Positions 1-7,276 of a stretch of 24,129 nucleotides of DNA are shown in pieces. Source of the DNA: CAZHAC01 sp964383855 (lineage in GTDB: Bacteria; Chloroflexota; Dormibacteria; Dormibacterales; Dormibacteraceae); the NCBI GenBank assembly GCA_964383855.1, contig CAYLIP010000043.1, positions 1 to 24,129 of the forward strand. Direction: 5' to 3'. Position numbers and translations under genes: made by a program. The notes under the pieces are model-generated. The model ran no database searches. It was not told the DNA's origin and was given only the letters and a program-made list of their open reading frames with translations. Position 1 is the first letter of the stretch, and every line of letters begins with the position of its first letter.

Positions 1-480
1 CACGTTCTTCCAGCCCGGCTTGTCGGTCACCCGGGTGATGATCCCGACCAGCTTCAGCTCGGGCGGGTAGTTGGCGTCCACGATCGCCTGCACCGTGCGC
101 TCGAGCACGTGATAGGGCTCGGTGTAGGTCGGGATCACGCAGAGGTGAAAGAAGTCGAGCGGATGCGGCTGCCCCTCCACCCTGTCGACCTGTCGGCAGG
201 CCGCCAGCCAGTCGCGGCGCATGTCCCGGCGCATCTTGAAGTACGTCCGCCAGACGCCCGTGATCACGAAGAAGGAGCGCATGAACCAGTACACGTCGAA
301 GATCAGCACGGCGATCGCGACCGCGAAGGCGCCGTCGGAGGCGAACACGATCGGGATCCAGGCCGGCGCCAGCAGCAGCGTCCAGGTGACCAGGCCCGGC
401 GCCGCCTCGAGCAGGCGGTCGCCCAGCTGCCGGAGCGGCGTCGGCTGGGCGGCCGGAAGGGCCGGCGAGGAGGTCGCCAT
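1..480 (-). CDS. Family 2-type membrane glycosyltransferase, 5' part only (runs off left edge)
   Basis: This reading frame is open from an ATG at 480-478 to the left edge, giving 160 N-terminal residues and no stop. Two hydrophobic segments (about 30-48 and 51-75) are followed by a basic stretch (RTYFKMRRDMRRDW) and then a cytoplasmic region with VIPTYTEP (115-122) and QAIVDANYPPELKLVGI. The order TM pair, V-I-P-T-Y-x-E, then a small helix and Y-P resembles the start of a GT2/cellulose-synthase-like glycosyltransferase domain. The DxD and QxxRW motifs would lie outside the window. Third positions are GC-rich throughout, unlike the competing plus-strand frames. There is no Shine-Dalgarno sequence; a CATAAT -10-like hexamer ends 7 nt before the ATG, so the mRNA may be leaderless. 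Family assignment is inferred; substrate unknown. Confidence 0.72.
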   Translation of the reverse strand, partial: MATSSPALPAAQPTPLRQLGDRLLEAAPGLVTWTLLLAPAWIPIVFASDGAFAVAIAVLIFDVYWFMRSFFVITGVWRTYFKMRRDMRRDWLAACRQVDRVEGQPHPLDFFHLCVIPTYTEPYHVLERTVQAIVDANYPPELKLVGIITRVTDKPGWKNV

Positions 481-566
481 CGGGTCGATTATGGCCGGCT
501 GCCGGGCTCGGGATGCCAGGGCGGGAAGGCAGGAATGTCGAACGCAAAGGCGTAGTTTCAGAGGGC

Positions 567-902
567 ATGAGCAACCTCAAGAAGTTCGAGGAGGCCACCT
601 TCGACCAGGAGGTGCTCGGAAGCGAGCGCCCGGTGCTGGTGGACTTCTACGCGGACTGGTGCGGACCCTGCAAGATGATGGCGCCGGTCATTGACCAGGT
701 CGCCGAGCAGTTCGGTGACCGGGTCACGGTCGGCAAGCTGGACGTGGATCATGCCCAGACGATCGCCATGCGCTATGGCGTGATGGGGATTCCTACCCTG
801 GGCGTCTTCGCGGGCGGCAAGATGGTCGACCGGCTGGTCGGCTATCCCGGCCCGGCCGGCGTGCGCGCCTTCGTGGAGCGCAACGCCAGCGCCAAGGTCT
901 AA
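567..902 (+). CDS. trxA: Thioredoxin
   Basis: Cytoplasmic dithiol-disulfide oxidoreductase of 111 residues, the normal size for thioredoxin. The redox motif WCGPCK (W31, C32, C35) sits in the classic context VDFYADWCGPCKMMAP, and the cis-proline loop GIPTL (P76) is present. I chose the ATG at 567 because the protein then begins in the usual place (MSNLKKFEEATFDQEVL). The in-frame ATG at 513 would add 18 residues without family support. GAGGG lies too close to the ATG to be a good RBS, and TAGTTT (553-558) ends 8 nt before it, fitting a leaderless transcript. The 3' end overlaps the convergent WYL regulator by 4 bases. Family assignment is secure. Confidence 0.95.
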   Translation: MSNLKKFEEATFDQEVLGSERPVLVDFYADWCGPCKMMAPVIDQVAEQFGDRVTVGKLDVDHAQTIAMRYGVMGIPTLGVFAGGKMVDRLVGYPGPAGVRAFVERNASAKV

Positions 903-1903
903 ACAGCCTCCGGTTTGGGAAGGGCGACCCCGGCGGGCCGCCCTTTCTCTTGTCCGGCGGACGCGCGCCCATAGCGGGCCGCCAGGGTAGCCACGCGGGC
1001 GACCAGCTCGGGCGGCTCCGTCACGGTGAAGTCGGCATCGAGCAGGCCCAGGTGGAGCGCCAGCATCTCGGGCCGGGAGGCGGCGGCGTGGATCACGCAG
1101 CGGCCCTCGTCGATCGCCTCCACCGCCACGTCGGGCGGGACCCGGCCCGCGATCACCGCGGCGGGCGCCTCCACCAGCACCCGGGCCTGGACGCGTCCGG
1201 CCGCCTCGCGGATGCCCCGGCGGACGTAGGCGACGATGTCGTCGTCAGGCGGCTCGCGCGGCACGAAGCGGGCGCCTTGTCCGCCGCCGAGGCGGAGACG
1301 GTCGACCCGGAAGGTCCGCCACCCGGCGCGCAGCCGGTCGAAGGCGACCAGGTACCAGCGGGCGCCGCGATGGACGAGCCGGTGGGGCTCGACGGCGCGC
1401 GAGCTCTCGGCTCCGTCGTGCTTCTGGTAGTCGATCCAGAGCACCTCGTGGTCGCGGCAGGCGGCCGCGATGCGGGCCAGGACCTGCGCGTCGATGCCGG
1501 AGTCGGCGCCGGTCGCGGCCACCGTGTAGGCCTGGAGGGCGCTGACGCGGTGGCGCAGGTGGGCGGGCAGGAACTGCTCGAGCTTGACCAGGGCCCGCAG
1601 AGCGCTCTCCTCCAGGCCGGCGACGCCGCGGCCGGCGGCTGAGCGCAGCGCGATCGCCACCGCCACCGCCTCCTCGTCCTCGAGCAGGAGCGGCGGCATG
1701 GCGCCACCCGCGCCCAGGCGGTACCCGCCGGCCACCCCGCTGGCCGCCTCGACCGGGTAGCCCAGCGCGCGCAGGCGGGCGGCGTCGTTGCGGATCGTCC
1801 GCGTGCTCACCGAGAGCCGCTCGGCCAGCTCGCCGCCGGGCCAGTCGCGCCGCGACTGAAGCAGGGCGAGCAGCCGGAGGAGGCGCGAGGAGGTGTCCAG
1901 CAC
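899..1903 (-). CDS. WYL-domain transcriptional regulator (YafY/DeoR-like)
   Basis: Protein of 334 residues. An N-terminal helix-turn-helix (about 5-60; LAERLSVSTRTIRNDAARL) is followed by a WYL domain (about 140-225) with the signature RWYLVAFD and a downstream TFRVDRLR, then a C-terminal WCX-like extension. WYL proteins are mostly repressors or activators that sense nucleic-acid or small-molecule ligands; the ligand here is unknown. The start is GTG at 1903-1901, preceded by a weak GAAGAAG. The gene is divergent from a multidrug exporter across about 90 bp containing a perfect 6-bp inverted repeat, so it probably controls the exporter and itself. This arrangement is inference; the domain call is firm. 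Confidence 0.88.
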   Translation of the reverse strand: MLDTSSRLLRLLALLQSRRDWPGGELAERLSVSTRTIRNDAARLRALGYPVEAASGVAGGYRLGAGGAMPPLLLEDEEAVAVAIALRSAAGRGVAGLEESALRALVKLEQFLPAHLRHRVSALQAYTVAATGADSGIDAQVLARIAAACRDHEVLWIDYQKHDGAESSRAVEPHRLVHRGARWYLVAFDRLRAGWRTFRVDRLRLGGGQGARFVPREPPDDDIVAYVRRGIREAAGRVQARVLVEAPAAVIAGRVPPDVAVEAIDEGRCVIHAAASRPEMLALHLGLLDADFTVTEPPELVARVATLAARYGRASAGQEKGRPAGVALPKPEAV

Positions 1904-1925
1904 TTCTTCGAGCCTGAACGATATC

Positions 1926-1944
1926 GAGGAACGAAACTTTCCTC
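1926..1944. promoter_or_regulatory. Candidate operator between WYL regulator and MFS exporter
   Basis: The inverted repeat GAGGAA-cgaaact-TTCCTC is perfect in both 6-base arms with a 7-base spacer. An adjacent 8-bp palindrome CGATATCG covers 1919-1926. Both lie in the short divergent intergenic region and are among its few AT-containing elements. The site is a plausible binding site for the adjacent regulator, inferred from position and symmetry only. Confidence 0.4.
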
Positions 1945-1996
1945 AATCCCGCCTACCTTGAGCCTCGTTGATCGGCGCGATGCAAGGAGGTGTCAG

Positions 1997-3433
1997 GTGA
2001 GCGAACGGCTTTCCAGTCGGACCGATGTGGCCCTCGCCACGCTCGGCGTGGCGATGGCACTGCTGCTCTCAGCGCTCGACCAGACGGTGGTCGGGGTGGC
2101 GATGCCGCGCGTGGTCGCCGACCTTCACGGCTTTGAGTACTACGCGTGGGTGACCATCACCTACCTGGTCGCCTCGACCGCCATGCAGCCGGTGGCCGGG
2201 AAGCTCGGCGACATGTTCGGGCGCAAGCCCTTCCTGATCGCCGGCATCGCCGGCTTCATGCTGGCCTCGGCGCTGTGCGGCGCGGCTCAGAACATGCCCG
2301 AGCTGGTCGCCTTTCGCGGACTCCAGGGCCTCTTCGCGGGTACGCTTTTCGCATCCACCTTCGCCGTGGTCGCCGACATCTTCCCCCCCGCCCAGCTGGC
2401 TCGGATGAGCGGCGTGTTCGGCGCCGTGTTCGCGGTCTCCTCGCTGGTCGGACCAACGCTGGGCGGCTATCTGACCGACGGCCCCGGCTGGCGCTGGGCC
2501 TTCTACGTCAACGTGCCGCTCGGCCTGGCCGCCGCCGGCCTCGTCGCCACCCGGCTTCCCCGCGTGCGCGGCGAGCGGGCAGGCCTGCGCGACATCGACT
2601 GGACGGGTACCCTGCTGCTGGTCACCGGGCTGGCGCCGCTCCTGGCCGCGCTCTCACTCTCCCGCGACCACGCGTGGAGCTCAGCCGCTGTTCTCGGCCC
2701 GCTCGCGGCGGCGGCCGTCGTCCTGGGCGCGTTCGTCGCCGTCGAACGGCGCGCTGCCCACCCGGTGGTGCCCCTGACCCTCTTTCGAAGCCGGGTCTTC
2801 GCGGTGCCGGCCGCTATCGCATTCTTCAGCGCGATCGGCATGTTCGGCACGGTCACCTTCGTGCCGCTCGTCTACCAGGGCCTCCTGCGAAGCAGCGCGA
2901 CCAACTCGGGCCAGCTGCTGACGCCGATGATGCTGGCCGTGGTCGTGACCAGCACGCTGACCGGCACGCTGATGGCCCGCGTGCCCCGCTACCGGTTCAT
3001 CGGGACCGCGGCCCTGGCGGTGATGGTCGCCGGCCTGCTGCTCCTGGCGCGCGTGGGCCTGGGTACGACGCGGCTTGGTGTCACCCTCGACATCGTCGTG
3101 GTCGGCGCCGGGTTGGGGGTGACCTTCCCGCTCACCATCGCGGTCGTCCAGGCGGGGCTGCCACGACGGCTGGTCGGCGTCGCCACCAGCCAGGTCAACT
3201 TCTGGCGGAGCCTGGGCGGAGCGGTCGGCACGGCCGTGCTGGGGTCGATTCTCGCCGCCCGGGTGCCCGCGCGGCCGACCCCGCTCGCGCTGGCGCCGGC
3301 GCTCGACCAGGTGTTCCTGGTCGCGGCCGGCGTGGCCGTGGTCGCGCTGGTCGCCACCCTCTTCCTGAGGGAGGTCCCGTTGGGCCGCAGCACCGCTGCG
3401 CCCCCGGTGGACGCCGTACCCGAAGCCGCATAG
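1997..3433 (+). CDS. MFS multidrug exporter, DHA2 / EmrB-QacA type (14 TM)
   Basis: Drug:proton antiporter of the inner membrane, 478 residues from the GTG at 1997. That start is chosen because AAGGAGG (1984-1990) lies 6 nt upstream; an in-frame TTG at 1958 has no RBS. The first helix carries the DHA2 signature LLSALDQTVVGVAMPRV (motif D1-like), loop 2-3 has motif A GKLGDMFGRKP, and TM5 has motif C-like SLVGPTLGGYL followed by WRWAFYVNVPLG. The length and the many hydrophobic segments fit the 14-helix DHA2 family. Divergence from a WYL regulator suggests inducible efflux. The substrate cannot be read from sequence. A GC hairpin starts 13 bases after the stop. Confidence 0.92.
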   Translation: MSERLSSRTDVALATLGVAMALLLSALDQTVVGVAMPRVVADLHGFEYYAWVTITYLVASTAMQPVAGKLGDMFGRKPFLIAGIAGFMLASALCGAAQNMPELVAFRGLQGLFAGTLFASTFAVVADIFPPAQLARMSGVFGAVFAVSSLVGPTLGGYLTDGPGWRWAFYVNVPLGLAAAGLVATRLPRVRGERAGLRDIDWTGTLLLVTGLAPLLAALSLSRDHAWSSAAVLGPLAAAAVVLGAFVAVERRAAHPVVPLTLFRSRVFAVPAAIAFFSAIGMFGTVTFVPLVYQGLLRSSATNSGQLLTPMMLAVVVTSTLTGTLMARVPRYRFIGTAALAVMVAGLLLLARVGLGTTRLGVTLDIVVVGAGLGVTFPLTIAVVQAGLPRRLVGVATSQVNFWRSLGGAVGTAVLGSILAARVPARPTPLALAPALDQVFLVAAGVAVVALVATLFLREVPLGRSTAAPPVDAVPEAA

Positions 3434-3436
3434 AAC

Positions 3437-3471
3437 AAAAAAGAGAGGGGCGGCCCTGAACGGGCCGCCCC
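3437..3471 (-). terminator. Rho-independent terminator of amt-glnB, possibly bidirectional
   Basis: A perfect 10-bp stem GGGGCGGCCC / GGGCCGCCCC (3447-3456 / 3462-3471) has a 5-base loop. Read on the minus strand, the stem is followed by TCTC and then six T residues (3442-3437). It is therefore an intrinsic terminator for transcripts coming from glnB. On the plus strand it lies just after the exporter stop but has no T-tract. Confidence 0.8.
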
Positions 3472-3553
3472 AATCACCAATTCACGCTTTGGGCGTAGGC
3501 CCGGCCATGCCGTGCCGTTGCGCCCACTCCAAAAGGGAGGGCGGGCCCGCGGG

Positions 3554-3570
3554 GGGAACCGTCGGTTCCC
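3554..3570. other. Hairpin just downstream of glnB
   Basis: A perfect 7-bp stem GGGAACC-gtc-GGTTCCC can be extended by four more pairs beyond one mismatch. It starts 11 bases past the glnB stop and 83 bases before the T-tract terminator. It may be a first, weaker terminator or an mRNA 3' end stabiliser; no T-run follows directly. Confidence 0.5.
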
Positions 3571-3580
3571 TCCGCGCTTT

Positions 3581-3958
3581 CTAGTGGCCCCACATGGCGC
3601 GCTCGGCGTGCTGGACGGTCGCGGGGCCCTTTTCACCGGTCCGGATCCGGATCGCCTGCTCCACGTCGATGACGAAGATCTTGCCGTCGCCCACCTCGCC
3701 CGTCTCGCCGGTGCGGGCGGCGACCGCCATCTTGTCGACCACCGCCTCCACGATCTCCTCGCGCATGACCGCCTCGATCTTGAGCCGGGGACGCAGCGAG
3801 ATGTTGACGGCGGTGCCGCGGTAGCGCTCGGTGTACCCGCGCTGAGCGCCGCAGCCCTTGACCTCGGTCACCGTGACCCCCGACACCCCGCAGGCGTCCA
3901 GCACGTCCTGGACCTCCTGCAGGTGCTCGTGCCGAATGATCGCCATCACAAGCTTCAT
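3581..3958 (-). CDS. glnB: PII nitrogen regulatory protein (GlnK-like), lacking Tyr51
   Basis: Small trimeric signalling protein that senses ATP/ADP and 2-oxoglutarate and normally gates the ammonium channel; 125 residues. PII hallmarks are visible: VTEVKGCGAQRGYTERYRG (residues 30-48) with Gln39, and TGEVGDGKIFV followed by IRIRTGE. Aligned by eye to E. coli GlnB, position 51 is Val instead of the uridylylated Tyr, 49 is Thr, and Lys58 is Arg. The start is ATG at 3958, sharing its A with the last base of the amt stop (TGATG). GGAGGTGGAG (3976-3967) is the RBS; an upstream TTG is possible. Adjacency to amt indicates a GlnK-like role: binding and closing the channel when nitrogen is plentiful. 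Confidence 0.93.
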   Translation of the reverse strand: MKLVMAIIRHEHLQEVQDVLDACGVSGVTVTEVKGCGAQRGYTERYRGTAVNISLRPRLKIEAVMREEIVEAVVDKMAVAARTGETGEVGDGKIFVIDVEQAIRIRTGEKGPATVQHAERAMWGH

Positions 3959-5439
3959 CAAGCGGTCTCCACCTCCCTGTGGCCGAGCCTAACTCGGTCG
4001 GGCTCGTGCGGGTTGACGGTCGGGAACTCGGCCGGCCGGTAGACGCCGCCCGGGACGGGCATGAACGACTCCGGGTATCCCCACATGCCGTGCTCGCTGA
4101 TGTCCAGGCCCTCCATCTCCTCGCGCGCGCTGACCCGGAGGCCGACGGTCCTCTTGATCACCCAGAAGATGCCGAAGGAGAGGACGAACACCGTGATGCC
4201 CGAGCAGGCGACCGCGATCGCCTGGGCGCCGAGCTGGTGCAGGGAGCCGGTGTAGACGAGGCCGCCCTCCCCGACGCCGTTGAACTTGGCCAGCGCGGGG
4301 ACCGTGAAGAGGCCGCAGGAGAGCGTGCCCCAGATGCCGGCCAGGCCGTGCGCCGAGAGGCAGCCGACAGGGTCGTCCACGACGCGGTCGATGAGCGGGA
4401 TGGCGACCACCACGATGGTGCCCGCGACTGCGCCGATGACGATCGCGGCCCAGGGCTCGACGTAGCCCGAGGGCGCGGTGATGGCGACCAGCGCGGCGAT
4501 CGCGCCGTTGCCGACCATGCCCACGTCAAGCGTGCGGGTCACCAGGTAGACGCCGATCAGAGCCGCCAGCGCGCCGGCGGCGGCCGCCATCTGGGTGGTC
4601 ACCACCACGTCCGCGAAGTGGAGGTTGGTCGCGTTCAGGGTCGAGCCCGGGTTGAAGCCGAACCAGCCGAACCAGAGGATGAGCACGCCCAGCTGCGCGA
4701 GCGGCATGTTGTGGCCGGGGATCGCGTTCGGCCGCCTCGAGCGGTTGTCGTACTTGCCGATGCGCGGGCCGAGCAGCAGGAGCCCGGCCAGGCCGGCCGT
4801 GGCGCCGGTCAGGTGGACGACCGTGGAGCCGGCGAAGTCCTGCGCGCCGACCGTGCTCTGCAGCCAGCCGCCGCCGAACAGCTGGTGGCTGATCAGCGGG
4901 TAGATGACGGCCGCGAACGGAATGCCGAAAAGGATGTAGACGAGGAACTTGGTTCGCTCCAGCATGGTGCCCCAGACGATCGCCAGCGACACCGCGCAGA
5001 AGACGAACTGGAACATGAACTTGGCCGCCGCGGGTGCCGTGCTCCCCGCCATCGCAGGCAGATCCAGCGATGAGCCGGGGCTGAAGGTGGGCAGGAAGCC
5101 GGAGCCACCGAAGAGCCAGAAGATGGAGCCCGAGGCGCCGAAGGCGAGGGCGAAGCCGACCGCCCAGTAAGAGATGGAGGCGACGCCGAAGTTGGTGATC
5201 ACCTTGGCGACGACCGTGCCCACGTTCTTCATGCGGCTGAAGCCGACCTCGAGCATGGCGAAGCCGGCCTGCATGAACATGACCAGGAGCGCGGCCACCA
5301 CCACCCAGACGGTGTCGGAAGCCACGGCGGCCGACTGGGCGGTCTTCAGCGGATCGGGCTGGTCGGCGGCGAACGCCACCGCCGGGACCAGCGCCAGCGA
5401 TGACGATGCGGTGAGTGCGAGCAGGAGCCTTCGCTTCAT
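3958..5439 (-). CDS. amt: Ammonium transporter (Amt/AmtB)
   Basis: Ammonium channel of the cytoplasmic membrane, 493 residues, the first gene of an amt-glnB unit. An N-terminal signal peptide (MKRRLLLALTASSSLALVPAVAFA, cleavage near residue 25) is followed by about 11 membrane helices. Conserved features include FMQAGFAMLEVGFSR, the D201 / H209 pair in AQDFAGSTVVHLTG, and the second pore histidine H364 in DPVGCLSAHGLAGIWG. The cytoplasmic tail ends FPTVNPHEPDRV. The ATG at 5439 has no SD; TAGCGT ends 8 nt before it, suggesting leaderless transcription. Divergence from glnA across 241 bp suggests shared nitrogen control. Confidence 0.96.
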   Translation of the reverse strand: MKRRLLLALTASSSLALVPAVAFAADQPDPLKTAQSAAVASDTVWVVVAALLVMFMQAGFAMLEVGFSRMKNVGTVVAKVITNFGVASISYWAVGFALAFGASGSIFWLFGGSGFLPTFSPGSSLDLPAMAGSTAPAAAKFMFQFVFCAVSLAIVWGTMLERTKFLVYILFGIPFAAVIYPLISHQLFGGGWLQSTVGAQDFAGSTVVHLTGATAGLAGLLLLGPRIGKYDNRSRRPNAIPGHNMPLAQLGVLILWFGWFGFNPGSTLNATNLHFADVVVTTQMAAAAGALAALIGVYLVTRTLDVGMVGNGAIAALVAITAPSGYVEPWAAIVIGAVAGTIVVVAIPLIDRVVDDPVGCLSAHGLAGIWGTLSCGLFTVPALAKFNGVGEGGLVYTGSLHQLGAQAIAVACSGITVFVLSFGIFWVIKRTVGLRVSAREEMEGLDISEHGMWGYPESFMPVPGGVYRPAEFPTVNPHEPDRVRLGHREVETA

Positions 5440-5565
5440 GGCCGGTCACGCTAGGGCCGGGCGGGTGGCCAATCCCACGTGCGAGGGGCACCAAGGTGCG
5501 CCCGGGTGGCTTGTACGGCTCACACGGTAGAAGGCGCTCGACAGCCCGCCGTCTTGTGATCAGCG

Positions 5566-5592
5566 CACGAATCGAGAGCCGATCGCTTCGTG
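5566..5592. promoter_or_regulatory. Inverted repeat upstream of glnA, candidate nitrogen operator
   Basis: CACGAA (5566-5571) and TTCGTG (5587-5592) form an inverted repeat with a 15-base spacer, so the half-site starts are 21 bases, or two helical turns, apart. The same half-site, as CACGAAT / ATTCGTG, forms the dyad in front of the PucR-type gene at 9118-9143. The site lies 89 bp upstream of the glnA ATG and 127 bp upstream of amt. Function is inferred. Confidence 0.4.
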
Positions 5593-5680
5593 TGGAGGTG
5601 CCGTGACAGGCGCCCGGGACCGGCGCCTACCATGGCCGGAGCCCTCTCGTGGGCGCATTCACACAATCCCTGGAGGAACT

Positions 5681-7123
5681 ATGGCCGTAGAAGTGGGTGG
5701 AAAGCCCAAGACCAGCCCGAGCGAGGTGCTCGCGAAGGCGCGTCAGGCGGGCGTGCAGGTCGTTGACGTCCGCTTCGTCGACCTGATCGGGACCTGGCAG
5801 CACTTCAGCATCCCGGTGGGCGAGCTCGAGGAGTCGACGTTCGAGGATGGCCTCGGCTTCGACGGCTCGAGCATTCGGGGCTTCCAGGCCATCAACGAGA
5901 GCGACATGCTCCTGATTCCCGACCCCGACACCGCGACCGTCGACCCGGTGCTGCGGATCCCGACCATGTACATCCTCTGCGACGTGGTCGATCCGCTGAG
6001 CCGCACGCCCTACAGCCGCGACCCGCGCCACATCGCGAAGAAGGCCGAGGCCTACCTGACCTCGACCGGGATCGCCGATGTCAGCTACTGGGGACCGGAG
6101 GCGGAGTTCTTCATCTTCAACAGCCTCCGCTTCGACCAGAACATGCACAGCGGCTACTACTTCATCGACTCCGAGGAGGGGATCTGGAACTCGGGCTCGA
6201 ACGGCACGGCCAACCTCGCCTACCGGCCGCGTCCCAAGGAGGGCTACTTCCCGGTCCCGCCGACGGACAAGCTGCAGGACCTCAGGTCCGAGATCATGCT
6301 CAAGCTGATCGAGGCGGGGCTCGAGGTCGAGGTGCAGCACCACGAGGTGGGCAACGGCGGCCAGGCCGAGATCGACCTCCGCTTCGGCACGCTGGTCAAG
6401 ATGGCCGACGCGATGATGGCCTACAAGTATCTGGTGCGGAACGTGTGCGCCAACAACGGCTACGTCGCTACCTTCATGCCCAAACCCCTGTTCCAGGACA
6501 ACGGGTCGGGCATGCACACGCACCAGAGCCTCTGGAAGGACGGGCAGACGCTGATGGCCGGCGACGGCTACGCCGGCCTCTCCGACCTCGCCCGCTGGTA
6601 CATCGGCGGGCTGCTCAAGCACGCGCCCTCGCTGCTCGCCTTCTGCGCGCCCACCACCAACTCCTACCGCCGCCTGGTGCCCGGGTACGAGGCGCCGATC
6701 AACCTGGTCTACTCGGCGCGCAATCGGTCGGCCTGCGTGCGCATCCCGATGTACTCCGACAATCCCAAGGCCAAGCGGATCGAGTTCCGCTCACCCGACC
6801 CGACCGCCAACCCCTACCTGGCCTTCAGCGCCATGCTGATGGCTGGGCTGGACGGCGTGCAGCGGAAGATCGAGCCGCCCGAGCCGCTCAACGTCGACAT
6901 CTACGAGCTCGAGGGCGAGGAGAAGGCGAAGATCGAGCAGGTTCCGGGCTCCCTCCAGGAGTCGCTGACCGCTCTGCGCGACGACCACGCCTATCTGCTC
7001 AAGGGCGGCGTCTTCACCGAGGACGTGATCGAGGCGTGGATCGACTACAAGTGGAAGCGCGAGGTGGAGGCGGTCGCGCTGCGGCCGCACCCCTACGAGT
7101 TCTACCTCTACCACGACGCCTAG
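5681..7123 (+). CDS. glnA: Type I glutamine synthetase
   Basis: ATP-dependent ligation of ammonia to glutamate; cytoplasmic dodecamer. The protein has 480 residues, near the usual 470. The ATG at 5681 is chosen because GGAGG lies 4 bases upstream and MAVEVGGKPKTSPSEVLAKA fits the family start. Signatures: GFDGSSIRGF (60-69), WGPEAEFFIF with E140/E142, NGGQAEIDLRF, PLFQDNGSGMHTHQSLW, and SYRRLVPGYEAP with the ARNRS arginine region. Tyr408 (VDIYELEGEE) aligns with the adenylylated Tyr of the GSI-beta subtype, but the usual LPPEE is replaced by LEGEE, so adenylylation is uncertain. It assimilates the ammonium brought in by the divergent amt gene. Confidence 0.97.
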   Translation: MAVEVGGKPKTSPSEVLAKARQAGVQVVDVRFVDLIGTWQHFSIPVGELEESTFEDGLGFDGSSIRGFQAINESDMLLIPDPDTATVDPVLRIPTMYILCDVVDPLSRTPYSRDPRHIAKKAEAYLTSTGIADVSYWGPEAEFFIFNSLRFDQNMHSGYYFIDSEEGIWNSGSNGTANLAYRPRPKEGYFPVPPTDKLQDLRSEIMLKLIEAGLEVEVQHHEVGNGGQAEIDLRFGTLVKMADAMMAYKYLVRNVCANNGYVATFMPKPLFQDNGSGMHTHQSLWKDGQTLMAGDGYAGLSDLARWYIGGLLKHAPSLLAFCAPTTNSYRRLVPGYEAPINLVYSARNRSACVRIPMYSDNPKAKRIEFRSPDPTANPYLAFSAMLMAGLDGVQRKIEPPEPLNVDIYELEGEEKAKIEQVPGSLQESLTALRDDHAYLLKGGVFTEDVIEAWIDYKWKREVEAVALRPHPYEFYLYHDA

Positions 7124-7145
7124 CGCCGTATAGCGGAAACCGTTG

Positions 7146-7185
7146 GAGAGGGCCGGCCGCGTGGGGCGCCGGCCCTCTCTCGTTT
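7146..7185 (+). terminator. glnA terminator
   Basis: A perfect 12-bp stem GAGAGGGCCGGC / GCCGGCCCTCTC has a 10-base loop, followed by TCGTTTG. It begins 23 bases after the glnA stop. The T-tract is short, but stem strength and position make it a convincing intrinsic terminator. Confidence 0.75.
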
Positions 7186-7200
7186 GTCCAGGGTTTGTGA

Positions 7201-7228
7201 AGCCTTCTCCCCACTTGGCGGGGAGGTG
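7201..7228. repeat. Dispersed intergenic hairpin repeat, copy 1
   Basis: This 28-base segment matches 15422-15449 with one mismatch (A/G at 7213). Its core CTCCCCAC-ttg-GCGGGGAG is an 8-bp hairpin with a single A-C mismatch. It sits between the convergent ends of glnA and the PucR-type gene. Copy 2 is also between convergent genes. Confidence 0.7.
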
Positions 7229-7276
7229 GCGCCACGAAGCGGCGACGGACGGGTCTCCCCCGCACCGCAGAGCGCG

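Noticed and set aside
109..555. Plus-strand open frames at the left edge (also 221-694)
   Set aside because: They are Arg/Gly/Ala-rich with no domain signal and lie opposite the minus-strand glycosyltransferase frame, which gives TM segments and a VIPTYTEP motif.
5603..5633. GTGACA / TACCAT as a glnA promoter
   Set aside because: The spacer is 19 bases and both boxes are weak; not listed as a feature.
5603..5680. In-frame N-terminal extension of glutamine synthetase
   Set aside because: The extra 26 residues are not family-like, and a good RBS sits 4 bases before the ATG at 5681.
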